Below, piece after piece: positions 16,911 through 26,564 of a DNA stretch of 64,000 nucleotides (positions are counted from its first letter, which is position 1; each line of letters opens with the position of its first letter). The DNA comes from Rhodospirillaceae bacterium. Lineage in GTDB: Bacteria > Pseudomonadota > Alphaproteobacteria > Rhodospirillales > Rhodospirillaceae. The notes beneath the pieces were generated by a model that was not told the DNA's origin, searched no databases, and saw only the letters and a list, made by a program, of their open reading frames with translations. The DNA lies in NCBI GenBank assembly GCA_029245025.1, contig JAQWQC010000025.1, positions 124,001 through 188,000 of the forward strand, written 5' to 3'. Position numbers and translations under genes: made by a program.

Positions 16911-19419
16911 GCTAAGATCTAACGTCGCGCTGGTCCTCAGCGTACTGGTGCTTGTCGGGTTTTTATTAAACATTGCCCTGGAGGCACTGCCATGGGTGTG
17001 GGTGGTTGCCGGAGGCAGTGTAATCTGGCTGGTTGCGGTTGTTTTGGTTTGTTCTGCCTTAGCCAAACCTGATGCCGCGCGACAAAGATTAGACACCATG
17101 ACCGCATTATCTGACTCCGCTCCTGGACCCAGGTTTGTTACAGAAGTAGAAGGTTCTGTCGTTTATGCAAATCCGTCTGGGGCCGACTGGCTTGATGGTG
17201 CGTTGCCTCTTGAGCGGCTCGAAGCTTTAGCGGCACCAGAATATGACGGCGATCAACCTGTTGCCCGACTTGGACTTGCGGCAAAGGCAGGTCTTGCTGA
17301 TCAGGCAGAGATCCCTTTGACCGGAGATATGCCAGAACCTGACTGGTTTCAGGTCTCAATCCGTCCCTTGGAATCCCCTCCTAACCACCTCATTTGGTCG
17401 CTTGAAGACATTACAGCGCGCAAGGCAATCAACGATATATTGAGTCAAGAACGACAAGAACTCGCCGATTTTTTAGATTTCATGCCAACTGGTATTTATT
17501 CCGTTGATGTCGAAGGGGTCTTCCATTACGTCAATCAACGTTTCGCAGAATGGCTTGGCCGGACGCCAGATGAGCTTGTTGATATGGCTTTGGATGACGT
17601 CATTGAAGGGGCGTCGCGTCCTGAGCTAGATGGAGAATGGCAAGGCCGGGTTCGTTTCAAAACGGCTGTCAGTGACTCTTTTGACGCGCTCGTATTCCAA
17701 AGTACTTACGATGATGCGGGAGCGACACGCACACGTTCTCTGGTGATCCGTGACATTAAATCAGATTCTGCACAGTCAGCAGGAGCCGGTCGGACGGGCT
17801 TCCGAGTTCTATTCGACTCAGCGCCGGTCGCTATTGCGATTACAGAAACCGATGGGTCAGTCGTGGACTGTAACCAAGCCTTCGCGAAATTGGTCGATCG
17901 CTCTCGTGATTCGCTGATTGGTGACTTTCTTTCTGATTTTCTCGTTGATGATGATCGCCGTGCTATGCGCAGTGAATTCGAGCGCGTTATGACAGGGGCG
18001 GCGGATAGTGTACAAGTTGATGTACGTCTCGCAGGCGATAAAGTTGGCGGGATTGCGGTGCAAGCATCAGTATTTCTGGGGCCTTTGTCTGGACCAGCGG
18101 CTGCAGCTGAAGGAGAAATCGAAGGAGCGGTTGCCCACGTCATCGATACGACTGAACAGAAGAGCATAGAAGTTCAATTCGCCCAGGCACAGAAAATGCA
18201 GGCTATGGGGCAACTCGCGGGTGGCGTAGCGCATGATTTTAATAACCTGCTAACTGCAATGATCGGTTTCTGCGATTTATTGCTGCAGCGTCATGCAGCG
18301 GGTGACCCGTCCTTCTCCGACATAATGCAGATCAAGCAGAACGCGAACCGGGCTGCCAACCTTGTCCGGCAACTTCTCGCGTTCTCAAGAAAACAGCCGC
18401 TTCAGCCTAAGGAGCTTAACTGTACAGACCATTTGACAGAATTATCTCATTTGCTGACCCGACTTATTGGTGAGTCTATTGAATTCAAATTGATACACGG
18501 TCGAGATTTAGGGGCGGTTCGGGTTGATCCGGGACAATTTGATCAGATCATTATCAATTTGGCTGTCAATGCGCGTGACGCAATGGCTGGAGGTGGCACT
18601 CTCACGATTGCGACCGGTACCAAGACTTTTGACAATCCGACTCAACTGGGCGCGGAACAGGTGCCTGCTGGTCGTTACGTCACCATTTCTGTAACTGATA
18701 CAGGAAAAGGAATCGCAAGCGAGGACATAGGTAGAATTTTCGAGCCGTTTTTCTCAACCAAACAAGAGACGCCTGGTGCAGGCACTGGATTAGGTTTGGC
18801 AACGGTTTACGGAATTGTTCGTCAAACAGGTGGTTTCATTCTCGTCAATTCAGCTCCGGGTGAAGGTGCGAAGTTTACAATTTACTTACCGCGTTTGGAC
18901 CCTGAAACGGGAGAGACCAGCGCGCCTAAGATTGAGGAGCAAGAAGAGTCTGTCGTTCAAACCCAAGAGGATGAAGATCCAGAGGCAATGGCCGGCAAAA
19001 TTGGTGCTGCTCTGGCGAAGAGCCCAACCAAAGGTGATCTGTCGGGTAGTGGCACAATCATGCTGGTAGAAGATGAAGATGCGGTTCGTGTGTTTGCGGC
19101 GCGGGCTCTAAAAAACAAAGGATATAAAGTTTTGGAGGCGCGCACGGGCGAGCAAGCCATGGACATGCTGCATGACGCGGACGATCTCGAACTTCTCATT
19201 ACCGACATGATGATGCCCGGCATGGATGGCGGTGCGCTCGCTAGATTTGTAAAAGTCGAACGCCCTGACGTTAGGGTCATTCTTATTTCTGGATATTCTG
19301 AAGAAGTGGCGCGTGGGGATGTTCTCGACAGCCCCGACATTCACTTCTTACCTAAGCCGTTTAGTCTTGGACAATTGGTCAGCAAGGTGAAAGGCGTGTT
19401 GGCTATACCAGTGGATTAA
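16885..19419 (+). CDS. cckA: CckA-type hybrid sensor kinase of cell-cycle control
   Basis: About 844 residues. Two N-terminal membrane segments (about residues 12-58) are followed by three PAS-like domains (about 75-170, 190-300 and 305-420). The HisKA box GGVAHDFNNLLTA (about 448) and the ATP-binding lid (NLAVNARDAM, DTGKGI, GTGLGLATVYGIV) come next. A C-terminal receiver carries its Asp in LLITDMMMPGMDG. CckA phosphorylates CtrA and CpdR through ChpT, and in many alphaproteobacteria it follows flhB. The frame is open from 16792. I favour the ATG at 16885 because the following residues lead straight into the first membrane segment. Confidence 0.9.
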   Translation: MGRVRLQAKLRSNVALVLSVLVLVGFLLNIALEALPWVWVVAGGSVIWLVAVVLVCSALAKPDAARQRLDTMTALSDSAPGPRFVTEVEGSVVYANPSGADWLDGALPLERLEALAAPEYDGDQPVARLGLAAKAGLADQAEIPLTGDMPEPDWFQVSIRPLESPPNHLIWSLEDITARKAINDILSQERQELADFLDFMPTGIYSVDVEGVFHYVNQRFAEWLGRTPDELVDMALDDVIEGASRPELDGEWQGRVRFKTAVSDSFDALVFQSTYDDAGATRTRSLVIRDIKSDSAQSAGAGRTGFRVLFDSAPVAIAITETDGSVVDCNQAFAKLVDRSRDSLIGDFLSDFLVDDDRRAMRSEFERVMTGAADSVQVDVRLAGDKVGGIAVQASVFLGPLSGPAAAAEGEIEGAVAHVIDTTEQKSIEVQFAQAQKMQAMGQLAGGVAHDFNNLLTAMIGFCDLLLQRHAAGDPSFSDIMQIKQNANRAANLVRQLLAFSRKQPLQPKELNCTDHLTELSHLLTRLIGESIEFKLIHGRDLGAVRVDPGQFDQIIINLAVNARDAMAGGGTLTIATGTKTFDNPTQLGAEQVPAGRYVTISVTDTGKGIASEDIGRIFEPFFSTKQETPGAGTGLGLATVYGIVRQTGGFILVNSAPGEGAKFTIYLPRLDPETGETSAPKIEEQEESVVQTQEDEDPEAMAGKIGAALAKSPTKGDLSGSGTIMLVEDEDAVRVFAARALKNKGYKVLEARTGEQAMDMLHDADDLELLITDMMMPGMDGGALARFVKVERPDVRVILISGYSEEVARGDVLDSPDIHFLPKPFSLGQLVSKVKGVLAIPVD

Positions 19420-19428
19420 TAGATACGG

Positions 19429-19569
19429 TTAGTCCGCTGAGTCTTCGATTTTCTCTCCCGCTTTCTGAATATCTTTACCCATTCCTTCAATGGTATTGCA
19501 GCCGGCGAGGCTGAGTAGAAAGCCGGTTGCAAGGGGTTAATCCAGTAAACGTAGCCAAGACATCGCCAT
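19429..19569 (-). pseudogene. entericidin-like lipoprotein gene with an in-frame stop
   Basis: Read from the ATG at 19569, after the ribosome site GAGGAG, the frame gives MAMSWLRLLD, then TAA (19537-19539). In the same frame it continues PLATGFLLSLAGC, NTIEGMGKDIQ and KAGEKIEDSAD, then a stop. The second part is the signature of entericidin A/B-family small lipoproteins, with lipobox LAGC and a short amphipathic tail. A single codon change would restore a complete 46-residue protein. It is therefore a very recent pseudogene, or the stop is a sequencing error or is read through. No second start lies close after the stop. Confidence 0.72.
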
Positions 19570-19758
19570 AACTCCTCTTCAACATATGCTCGCAAAATAC
19601 GGGGACTGTTGCCGATATCCCATATGTTTGATTGCGTGAAGTTGTCCAAATATCCATTCTTTAGACTCGCCGTCTTGGCACTTTTTGTGTGATTTCACCT
19701 AATATGTGCCCATCTACCTTAATGTAACCAGCTGTTTTTATTATAATAATTAATTTTT

Positions 19759-19773
19759 GTTCTATTATTGTTC
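19759..19773 (+). promoter_or_regulatory. LexA box (alphaproteobacterial type) before recA
   Basis: GTTC-TATTATT-GTTC matches the direct-repeat LexA site GTTC-N7-GTTC of alphaproteobacteria. It lies 88 bases before the recA start, in an AT-rich stretch suited to a promoter. This predicts SOS induction of recA. Confidence 0.85.
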
Positions 19774-19860
19774 TTTTTTCTGGACAGTGAGAACAAAACA
19801 CGTACGTTAGTGACCATTGCACAGGGTGCATGAGCACACTAAACACGGAGGGACGCAGAC

Positions 19861-20934
19861 ATGGCAGAGGCAAACTTGAGGGTCGTGGAAAACAAGAACA
19901 CTACGGATAAGTCTAAAGCACTGGATGCCGCTCTCTCACAGATTGAGCGCTCGTTCGGTAAAGGTTCCATCATGCGGCTTGGTCAACGTGACACTGCCGT
20001 AGATATTGAAGCCATTCCGACCGGTTGCCTAAGTTTGGATTTGGCCCTCGGTATTGGTGGCCTGCCAAAAGGTCGGGTTATTGAAATTTATGGTCCGGAA
20101 AGCTCTGGAAAAACGACTCTCGCCTTACATGTCATTGCTGAAGCGCAAAAATTGGGCGGTGTATGTGCGTTCGTTGATGCAGAGCATGCCCTTGACCCTG
20201 GTTATGCCCGTAAGCTTGGTGTTGACCTTGATGATTTGCTTATTTCCCAACCTGATGCCGGTGAACAAGCATTAGAGATTTCAGATACTTTGGTTCGTTC
20301 TGGTGCCATTGATGTGTTGGTAGTTGATTCAGTTGCCGCATTGACTCCACGAGCAGAACTAGAAGGTGAAATGGGTGACCATCATGTTGGGTTGCAGGCT
20401 CGTTTAATGAGTCAGGCTTTGCGTAAGCTGACGGCGTCTGTCTCTAAATCAAACACCATGATTATTTTCATTAATCAGATCCGCATGAAAATTGGTGTAA
20501 TGTTCGGTAATCCTGAAACCACAACAGGGGGTAATGCTCTTAAGTTTTATTCCTCTGTGCGTTTGGATATCCGCCGCATTGGTCAGATCAAGGATCGTGA
20601 CGATGTGGTGGGTAATCAGACTCGTATTAAGGTCGTTAAGAACAAAGTAGCGCCTCCGTTTAAGCAGGTTGAGTTTGATATCATGTACGGCGAAGGCGTC
20701 TCTAAGATGGGCGAGCTTCTTGATCTTGGTGTAAAAGCCGGAATCGTAGAGAAATCTGGCTCTTGGTTCTCATGCAATTCAGAACGTATTGGGCAGGGCC
20801 GAGAAAATGCGAAGACTTTCCTAAAAGAGCACCCGGACATGGCAAATGAGATTGAGCGTCAAATTCGCGTTAATGCTGGTCTGATTGCAGACACCATGAT
20901 TGGTGAAGATACGCCCCCTGCAAAAGAAGATTAA
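19861..20934 (+). CDS. recA: recombinase A
   Basis: A 357-residue RecA. It forms the nucleoprotein filament on single-stranded DNA for homologous pairing and triggers LexA self-cleavage. Motifs include the Walker A GPESSGKT near residue 78, the DNA-binding loop region around [18 protein letters not shown], and loop 2 around [14 protein letters not shown]. The ATG at 19861 follows the ribosome site GGAGGGA. The LexA box upstream implies SOS control, and a GC-rich hairpin follows the gene. Confidence 0.98.
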   Translation: MAEANLRVVENKNTTDKSKALDAALSQIERSFGKGSIMRLGQRDTAVDIEAIPTGCLSLDLALGIGGLPKGRVIEIYGPESSGKTTLALHVIAEAQKLGGVCAFVDAEHALDPGYARKLGVDLDDLLISQPDAGEQALEISDTLVRSGAIDVLVVDSVAALTPRAELEGEMGDHHVGLQARLMSQALRKLTASVSKSNTMIIFINQIRMKIGVMFGNPETTTGGNALKFYSSVRLDIRRIGQIKDRDDVVGNQTRIKVVKNKVAPPFKQVEFDIMYGEGVSKMGELLDLGVKAGIVEKSGSWFSCNSERIGQGRENAKTFLKEHPDMANEIERQIRVNAGLIADTMIGEDTPPAKED

Positions 20935-20983
20935 GCAGAGGTTCCTGCCGCCCAATAAATTCCCCGATCCCCTCGGGCCTTTA

Positions 20984-21020
20984 CAGCGGCGGCGCTTCCC
21001 CTCAGCCCGCCGCTGCTTCT
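20984..21020 (+). terminator. recA terminator hairpin
   Basis: CAGCGGCGG (20984-20992) pairs perfectly with CCGCCGCTG (21007-21015), and the short pyrimidine run CTTCTATTT follows. A smaller hairpin, CCCGA/TCGGG, lies just before it. Confidence 0.65.
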
Positions 21021-21146
21021 ATTTGAGCTATTCATTCTGTTTTTTGACTGTTTCGTATTCTGCGCCTTGTCTGAGACGCCGACTTAGCTAACATTGCATT
21101 CTTAATGTCGGTTAAGTCCGTCAAAGCTAATGAAGGAAAATCCGTT

Positions 21147-21623
21147 ATGTCGACCTATGATCGCGCACATTACGTTAACTTGGTTGAACAGGGATACTTC
21201 GGCAATGTGATGAAAGAAGATATTGCGGCCGCCTGTGCGTGTTTCACAGATGATGCAGAGGTTGTCATTTACCATGGTGATAATGAAGTGCGACGCTTCC
21301 ACGGAAGCCCTGAGGGTGATCAGCTTCCTCTAGAGGCATTCTACGATCACCTACTTGGGAACTATGATGCTTTGTTCGAGCACTTTGAGCATACGATTGA
21401 CGTGGAATCTGAGAGGTGTGCGGCAAATTTTATTGTTACTTTGACGCCAAAACCAGGGTCCGCCTATGAGGAGACCGGGACCCTAACCCTCAATAACTCC
21501 AACTTCTTTCGTTGTCGGGATGGCAAAATCTATTACATGGTCATTTACTACGCGAACCCCACATTGGGGGTAAAATTGGGAACCCAATCGGCAAGTCCCA
21601 CTGGATTTCCGAAATCAAGCTGA
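21147..21623 (+). CDS. SnoaL/NTF2-like protein
   Basis: About 158 residues of a nuclear-transport-factor-2 fold protein: an N-terminal helix (YVNLVEQGYFGNVM), a stretch DIAAACACFTDDAEVVIYHG, then strands ending FFRCRDGKIYYMVIYYAN. The fold serves as an isomerase, hydratase or ligand-binding pocket, and no catalytic set can be assigned. The frame is open from 21105. I prefer the ATG at 21147 because GAAGGA lies a suitable distance upstream. It has no signal peptide and sits alone between recA and alaS, which are often close neighbours, so it is probably an inserted accessory gene. Confidence 0.68.
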   Translation: MSTYDRAHYVNLVEQGYFGNVMKEDIAAACACFTDDAEVVIYHGDNEVRRFHGSPEGDQLPLEAFYDHLLGNYDALFEHFEHTIDVESERCAANFIVTLTPKPGSAYEETGTLTLNNSNFFRCRDGKIYYMVIYYANPTLGVKLGTQSASPTGFPKSS

Positions 21624-21753
21624 TCTGCCGCTTTCTGGACAGCCTCACAAGGAACCGTTAGAAACCACGTTTTCCGGCATGCGCTGGGCTGAGCGGTAGA
21701 TAGGCGCTTAAAAACTGGTCTTTTAATTACGCTTTTCAATCACGACGGGTGTC

Positions 21754-24417
21754 ATGAGCACGACGAGCGATATTCGCGCAACCTTTTTGGATTATTTTGC
21801 AAGCAACGGCCATGAGCGCGTGGCATCCAGCCCTCTTGTGCCGCGCAATGATCCCACGTTGATGTTTACTAATGCGGGAATGGTTCAGTTTAAGGATGTT
21901 TTCACAGGAAATGAGTCTTCCCCCTATTCGCGTGCGACCTCCTCCCAGAAATGTGTCCGAGCCGGCGGTAAACACAACGACTTAGACAATGTTGGCTACA
22001 CCGTCCGACACCATACCTTTTTTGAAATGCTAGGTAATTTTTCATTCGGCGACTATTTCAAACAAGAAGCTATCAAACTGGCATGGGATCTTGTTACTCG
22101 AGAGTATGGCCTCGCGACTGACAGGCTTTTGGTCACCGTTCACTCTTCAGATGAAGAAGCCGCAGCTCTTTGGAGCAAGATATCTGGATTTTCTGACGAC
22201 AAGATCATCCGTATTCCAACATCAGATAACTTCTGGGCGATGGGTGAGACAGGTCCGTGTGGACCGTGCACTGAGATTTTTTATGATCATGGGGATCATA
22301 TTCCTGGTGGACCTCCCGGTTCTCCTGATGAAGATGGTGACCGTTTCGTAGAGATTTGGAATCTCGTGTTTATGCAATACGAGCAGATCTCAGCAGACGA
22401 GCGTGTAGACCTTCCAAAACCCTCTGTTGACACAGGAATGGGGCTAGAACGCACGGCAGCTATTCTTCAGGGGACAAATGACAACTACGCCATAGATCTG
22501 ATGCGATCACTGATTGATGCGACAGCGGAAGCGGCGGGCACTGATGCGGACGGCGATGATGCGGTGTCGCATCGTGTTATTGCAGATCATCTAAGAGCCA
22601 CAGGATTTCTTATTGCGGACGGCGTACTTCCGTCTAACGAAGGGCGCGGTTACGTTCTCCGGCGCATTATGCGTCGCGCTATGCGTCATGCCCACCTCAT
22701 GGGCTGTGGAGACCCCCTGTTGTGCCGTTTGGTCCCCGCATTGGTCGAGCAGATGGGTAAGCAATATCCAGAATTAGAGCGCGCGCAGTCGGTGGTGACG
22801 GAAACACTACTTCTTGAGGAAACACGCTTTAAATCAATGCTGGACCGGGGGCTTAAGCTCTTAGATGAAGAAGCTAAAGACTTAACATCTGGCGGCCAAT
22901 TATCCGGTGACGTGGCGTTTAAACTCTACGACACCTATGGCTTTCCTCTAGATCTGACACAGGATGCGCTTAGACCCCGTGGCATAGATGTGGACACGGC
23001 TGCTTTCGCTTCTGCGATGGAGCGTCAAAAAGAAGAGGCGCGCAAGGCCTGGTCCGGCTCAGGAGATGCGGCTACGGATAAGGTTTGGTTTGATCTTCGA
23101 GACAGCGTTGGTGCCTCAGACTTCCTCGGATACGCAACTGAATCAGCGCAAGGTAAGATCGTCGCCTTGTTGAGCGATGGGCAGCCACAGCAAACGTCGC
23201 AATCTGGGCAAGACGTTGCGGTTCTGGCAAACCAGACTCCGTTTTATGGCGAGTCAGGCGGTCAGGTCGGTGATACAGGCACGATCGTCACTTCGGGTGG
23301 AGCGACGATTAAGATATCGGATACTCAAAAGAAGCTCGACGATTTGTATGTGCATTTGGGAACGATTACGAAGGGCAGCGTTTCGGTTGGTGATGAAGCA
23401 ACCTTTGTTGTTGATAGTGCGCGGCGAAGTGCGGTTCGCGGCCATCACTCTGCCACTCATATTCTTCATGCCGCTTTGCGCCAAACATTGGGATACCATG
23501 TAACTCAGAAAGGTTCTCTCGTTGCAGCGGAGCGCCTACGTTTTGACATTAGCCACCCTAAGCCTATTTCGCGTAAAGAAATCTTAACCGTCGAGACGAT
23601 TGTTAATGACCAGATCCGCGCAAACGTTACTGTTTCGACGCAGCTCATGGATCCAGAAGGCGCCATACAAGCGGGTGCCATGGCTCTGTTTGGTGAAAAG
23701 TATGGTGACGAAGTCCGTGTTGTCTCCATGGGTACCCAAGTTGAAACCGATCAGCACCAGTATTCTGTTGAACTTTGTGGTGGCACCCATGTCGGGCGTA
23801 CGGGTGATATCGGTTTGTTTAAGATCGTGGATGAATCAGCTGTCGCGTCAGGCGTACGCCGCATCGAAGCGGTCACAGGCTTGGCTGCTGAGCAATGGGT
23901 CCATGAACAGCAGGTATTGTTTGGTCAAACAGCTGAGGCCCTAAAGGTTGCGCCACGCGATATACCTGGTCGCATTGCGGCCTTACTGAAGGATCGGCGC
24001 AAACTTGAGCGCGAAGTCTCTGATCTTCGCAAAAAACTAGTGACCTCAGGCGGCGGAGGACCTGCCAAGCCCGAGGTTAAGTCAGTTGGTGGTATAGCGT
24101 TCTCGGGTCGTATATTAGACGGAGTACCGGCAAAAGACCTCAAAGGTCTAGCCGACGAGATAAAGCAAACTCAAGGTAGCGGCGTTGTCGCTTTGCTGTC
24201 GGTCGACGAGGGCAAGGCGTCGCTTGTGGTGAGCGTTAGTGACGATCTGACAGACCGTATTGATGCAGTCGCGCTTGTCCGTGTCGGATCTGCCGCTGTA
24301 GGCGGAAAGGGCGGCGGGGGCCGTCCTAATATGGCCCAAGCAGGTGGGCCAGATGGGGCAAAGGCACCGGAGGCGCTGGCAGCCATAGAATCCACTCTTC
24401 TAGCGCACGAAGGCTAA
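21754..24417 (+). CDS. alaS: alanine-tRNA ligase
   Basis: A full-length 887-residue AlaRS. The class II catalytic core has [13 protein letters not shown] and [14 protein letters not shown]. The editing domain has the zinc ligands HHSATH (about residue 564) and CGGTHV (about 675), which clear mischarged Ser and Gly. The C-terminal DHHA1-type C-Ala part contains a Gly-rich stretch ([16 protein letters not shown]). An 18-bp hairpin followed by eight T residues ends the transcript. Confidence 0.98.
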   Translation: MSTTSDIRATFLDYFASNGHERVASSPLVPRNDPTLMFTNAGMVQFKDVFTGNESSPYSRATSSQKCVRAGGKHNDLDNVGYTVRHHTFFEMLGNFSFGDYFKQEAIKLAWDLVTREYGLATDRLLVTVHSSDEEAAALWSKISGFSDDKIIRIPTSDNFWAMGETGPCGPCTEIFYDHGDHIPGGPPGSPDEDGDRFVEIWNLVFMQYEQISADERVDLPKPSVDTGMGLERTAAILQGTNDNYAIDLMRSLIDATAEAAGTDADGDDAVSHRVIADHLRATGFLIADGVLPSNEGRGYVLRRIMRRAMRHAHLMGCGDPLLCRLVPALVEQMGKQYPELERAQSVVTETLLLEETRFKSMLDRGLKLLDEEAKDLTSGGQLSGDVAFKLYDTYGFPLDLTQDALRPRGIDVDTAAFASAMERQKEEARKAWSGSGDAATDKVWFDLRDSVGASDFLGYATESAQGKIVALLSDGQPQQTSQSGQDVAVLANQTPFYGESGGQVGDTGTIVTSGGATIKISDTQKKLDDLYVHLGTITKGSVSVGDEATFVVDSARRSAVRGHHSATHILHAALRQTLGYHVTQKGSLVAAERLRFDISHPKPISRKEILTVETIVNDQIRANVTVSTQLMDPEGAIQAGAMALFGEKYGDEVRVVSMGTQVETDQHQYSVELCGGTHVGRTGDIGLFKIVDESAVASGVRRIEAVTGLAAEQWVHEQQVLFGQTAEALKVAPRDIPGRIAALLKDRRKLEREVSDLRKKLVTSGGGGPAKPEVKSVGGIAFSGRILDGVPAKDLKGLADEIKQTQGSGVVALLSVDEGKASLVVSVSDDLTDRIDAVALVRVGSAAVGGKGGGGRPNMAQAGGPDGAKAPEALAAIESTLLAHEG

Positions 24418-24448
24418 AAACCCCAATTTACCATTAAATTAAGGGATA

Positions 24449-24459
24449 TTGCACCGCAA
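24449..24459. promoter_or_regulatory. PhaR-like motif, site 1
   Basis: TTGC-ACC-GCAA, the same type as TGC-N3-GCA motifs reported for polyhydroxyalkanoate regulators (PhaR/PhbF family). It lies upstream of the phasin promoter. The regulator itself is not in the window. Confidence 0.45.
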
Positions 24460-24470
24460 TATATAATATA

Positions 24471-24481
24471 TTGCGATGCAA
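24471..24481. promoter_or_regulatory. PhaR-like motif, site 2
   Basis: TTGC-GAT-GCAA, 22 bases (two helical turns) after site 1 and just before the likely -35 element of the phasin promoter. Same-face spacing favours cooperative binding. Confidence 0.5.
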
Positions 24482-24489
24482 TATTTTTT

Positions 24490-24518
24490 TTGACTTATAC
24501 CTAATTTCCCCTATTATA
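24490..24518 (+). promoter_or_regulatory. likely sigma-70 promoter of the phasin gene
   Basis: TTGACT at 24490-24495 and an AT-rich -10 region (TATTAT at 24512-24517) are separated by 16 bases. Transcription should start near 24524, leaving about a 110-base leader before the phasin ATG. Confidence 0.6.
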
Positions 24519-24520
24519 TA

Positions 24521-24531
24521 CTGCACTGCAA
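24521..24531. promoter_or_regulatory. PhaR-like motif, site 3, over the start site
   Basis: CTGC-ACT-GCAA overlaps the predicted transcription start of the phasin gene, where a bound repressor would block RNA polymerase. It lies 50 bases after site 2. Confidence 0.5.
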
Positions 24532-24636
24532 CAAACTTATTCGCTGGCCAGAAATTTGTATGGCGCTACGCTTGTTGAGATTGGTAGCGCGGGCCTGAAC
24601 CGGCAAAATAACAAAAGACCGAAAAGGACACTCGAA

Positions 24637-25017
24637 ATGAAATCTTATGATGATGTGGTTGCTTTCAACCAAAACAACTTCGACGCCATTGTTGCTAGCG
24701 GTACCGTTTTTGCTAAAGGCTTTGAGCAATTGACCAAGCAATACGTTGCGTTCTCTAGCGAAAGCTTTGAAAGCGCTGTCGCGGCCAGCAAGAAGATCGT
24801 AGCTGCCAAGACGGTTAACGAAGCTGTCGATATGCAGACCAAGATCGCCAAAACCGCCTGGGAAAAAGCGGTCGCGGAAGGCCAGAAAATGTCCGATCTT
24901 TCGACCGGCATCATCAAAGAAGCCTTTGCTCCGATCGCTGACCGCGTTCAAGCGACCGTAGACGTCGCGACTGAAACGGCCAAGAAAGCCACAAAGGCGA
25001 CAAAGAAGGCTGCATAA
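24637..25017 (+). CDS. phasin (polyhydroxyalkanoate granule protein)
   Basis: A 126-residue phasin-family protein. Helical segments include DDVVAFNQNNFDAIVAS, FAKGFEQLTKQYVAF and a repeated heptad-like stretch. The C-terminal tail alternates Lys, Ala and Thr (AKKATKATKKAA), like histone-type tails that bind DNA. Phasins coat polyhydroxybutyrate granules and set their number and size. I chose the ATG at 24637 because AAAGGA precedes it and the family begins here. Three TGC-N3-GCA-type motifs around the promoter suggest PhaR control. Confidence 0.85.
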   Translation: MKSYDDVVAFNQNNFDAIVASGTVFAKGFEQLTKQYVAFSSESFESAVAASKKIVAAKTVNEAVDMQTKIAKTAWEKAVAEGQKMSDLSTGIIKEAFAPIADRVQATVDVATETAKKATKATKKAA

Positions 25018-25050
25018 TTCTTCTTTTTAAGCTGACTAAACGATCAGGAG

Positions 25051-25074
25051 GGCCCGGTTTTACCGGGCCTTTCG
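25051..25074 (+). terminator. phasin terminator
   Basis: GGCCCGG (25051-25057) and CCGGGCC (25063-25069) form a strong stem with a short loop, followed by TTTCGT. Confidence 0.8.
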
Positions 25075-25253
25075 TCGTTACGGGGCGTGAATCAACAATC
25101 CCGTTCTATTTCTCATGTTACACTTCCTTACAGAGAACAGTGCTTTTGACACACTGCTGATACCGGCGCTGTTTATGATTGCGATCTGTAAATTGGTATA
25201 GGCCTGCGAACCCAATCGATGCATTGGCCAAACGATCAGGTGTGGAACATACA

Positions 25254-26564
25254 ATGAATGAACAAGCAGACCCAGTTCACTCCCCAAGTCCGAGTGCCGA
25301 AATGGCTGATACCCTAGGATTGAATGAAGGGCAACGTAACTTCTTAGCTCGATACAAATGGTATCTCGCCGGCCCGGTCGCTCTTGTCGTGTTCGGTTTC
25401 ATTGGTCTTCCACCTGGATCTGGAACACCAGACCTCAACTTTCGCACGGCTGCTGTAACCCGCGGTGATTTGACCGTGACGGTGACAGCGACCGGAACGA
25501 TTCAGCCGCTCAATCAAGTTGATATAGGGGCTGAAATCTCCGGCCTTATCGAAGCTGTTAATGTCGATTTCAATGACCGGGTTGCACTCGGCCAGACTTT
25601 GGCAGTGTTGGATAAGGATCAATTGTCCGCGAGAGTGCGTCAAACTGAGGCGCAACTCATTTCAGCGCTGGCAAAAGTAGAAGAGGCGAAGGCCAGCGAA
25701 TTTGAAGCGCGTAATAACCTTCAGAGAGCCGAAAGCCTTCACAAGAAGGGTAATGTTTCAGAACAGTCACTAGACAACGCAAGTGCTGCTCATGCCCGCG
25801 CTATAGCGGTTTTGGCGAGTGTCAGAGCGCAAGTGACCGTCGCTGAGGCCAATTTGGCAGCTGATCAAACCAATCTGGCCAAGACGGACATTACGGCTCC
25901 GATCGACGGCATCGTGCTCACTCGGCAAGTCGAGCCAGGGCAAACAGTAGCGGCCTCACTACAAACTCCGGTACTGTTTACGCTCGCGGAAGATCTATCA
26001 GACATGAAATTGGTGGTGGATATCGATGAGGCAGATATAGGGCAGGTTCAAGAAGGGCAGGGGGCCGCGTTTTCTGTCGACGCCTATGCTGGTCGCTTAT
26101 TCCCCGCAACAATCACATCGGTTCGGTTTGCGCCGAAGAACGAGGGTGGCGTAGTGACCTATGAGGCTCTTCTGTCAGTCGACAATGCTGACCTGGCGTT
26201 GCGCCCAGGTATGACAGCGACGGCGACGATAACCACCGCAAACCGTTCAGGCGCTGTCATGGTGCCCTATGCAGCCTTGCGTTTCACGCCTCCAATGCCC
26301 GCGGAAGATGAAGACGAGCCTTCTACGCGCCGAGGGCCCCCGGGTCTAATGGGCATGATGATGCCACGATTCAATCGCAATCGGAGTGCGCGCCAAACAC
26401 CTTTGCAGGTAGGCGCTCCTGGTCGTGTCTGGATTATGGACGACGGGCGTCCCCGGGCCATCACGGTTGAGGTTGGGCTGTTAGACGGTCAGCGTGCTGA
26501 AGTCATTGCTGACGGTATTGAGGAAGGCACTGACGTTATCATCGGCATACAGGCCGCTGGCTAA
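25254..26564 (+). CDS. macA: MacA-type membrane fusion protein
   Basis: A 436-residue periplasmic adaptor. A cytoplasmic N-terminal tail and one membrane segment (about residues 36-55) lead to a barrel-sandwich hybrid domain (TGTIQPLNQVDIGAEISG). A long coiled-coil hairpin and a beta-barrel follow. A proline- and methionine-rich insert, GPPGLMGMMMPRF, lies near residue 365. It should link the ABC transporter genes just downstream to an outer-membrane TolC-type channel. I took the ATG at 25254. The next gene starts inside its stop codon (TAATG). Confidence 0.85.
   Translation: MNEQADPVHSPSPSAEMADTLGLNEGQRNFLARYKWYLAGPVALVVFGFIGLPPGSGTPDLNFRTAAVTRGDLTVTVTATGTIQPLNQVDIGAEISGLIEAVNVDFNDRVALGQTLAVLDKDQLSARVRQTEAQLISALAKVEEAKASEFEARNNLQRAESLHKKGNVSEQSLDNASAAHARAIAVLASVRAQVTVAEANLAADQTNLAKTDITAPIDGIVLTRQVEPGQTVAASLQTPVLFTLAEDLSDMKLVVDIDEADIGQVQEGQGAAFSVDAYAGRLFPATITSVRFAPKNEGGVVTYEALLSVDNADLALRPGMTATATITTANRSGAVMVPYAALRFTPPMPAEDEDEPSTRRGPPGLMGMMMPRFNRNRSARQTPLQVGAPGRVWIMDDGRPRAITVEVGLLDGQRAEVIADGIEEGTDVIIGIQAAG

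Larger units (their letters stand above)
24446..24491 (+). terminator. alaS terminator: long AT-rich hairpin
   Basis: The arms starting ATATTGCACCGCAATATA and ending TATATTGCGATGCAATAT pair over 18 positions with one mismatch and a three-base loop, followed by T8. This is a strong intrinsic terminator for alaS. Each arm also carries a TTGC-N3-GCAA motif, listed separately. Confidence 0.8.

Noticed and set aside
24514-24951. Long minus-strand open frame opposite the phasin gene
   Set aside because: It mirrors the codon structure of the phasin gene, has no ribosome site and no family features.
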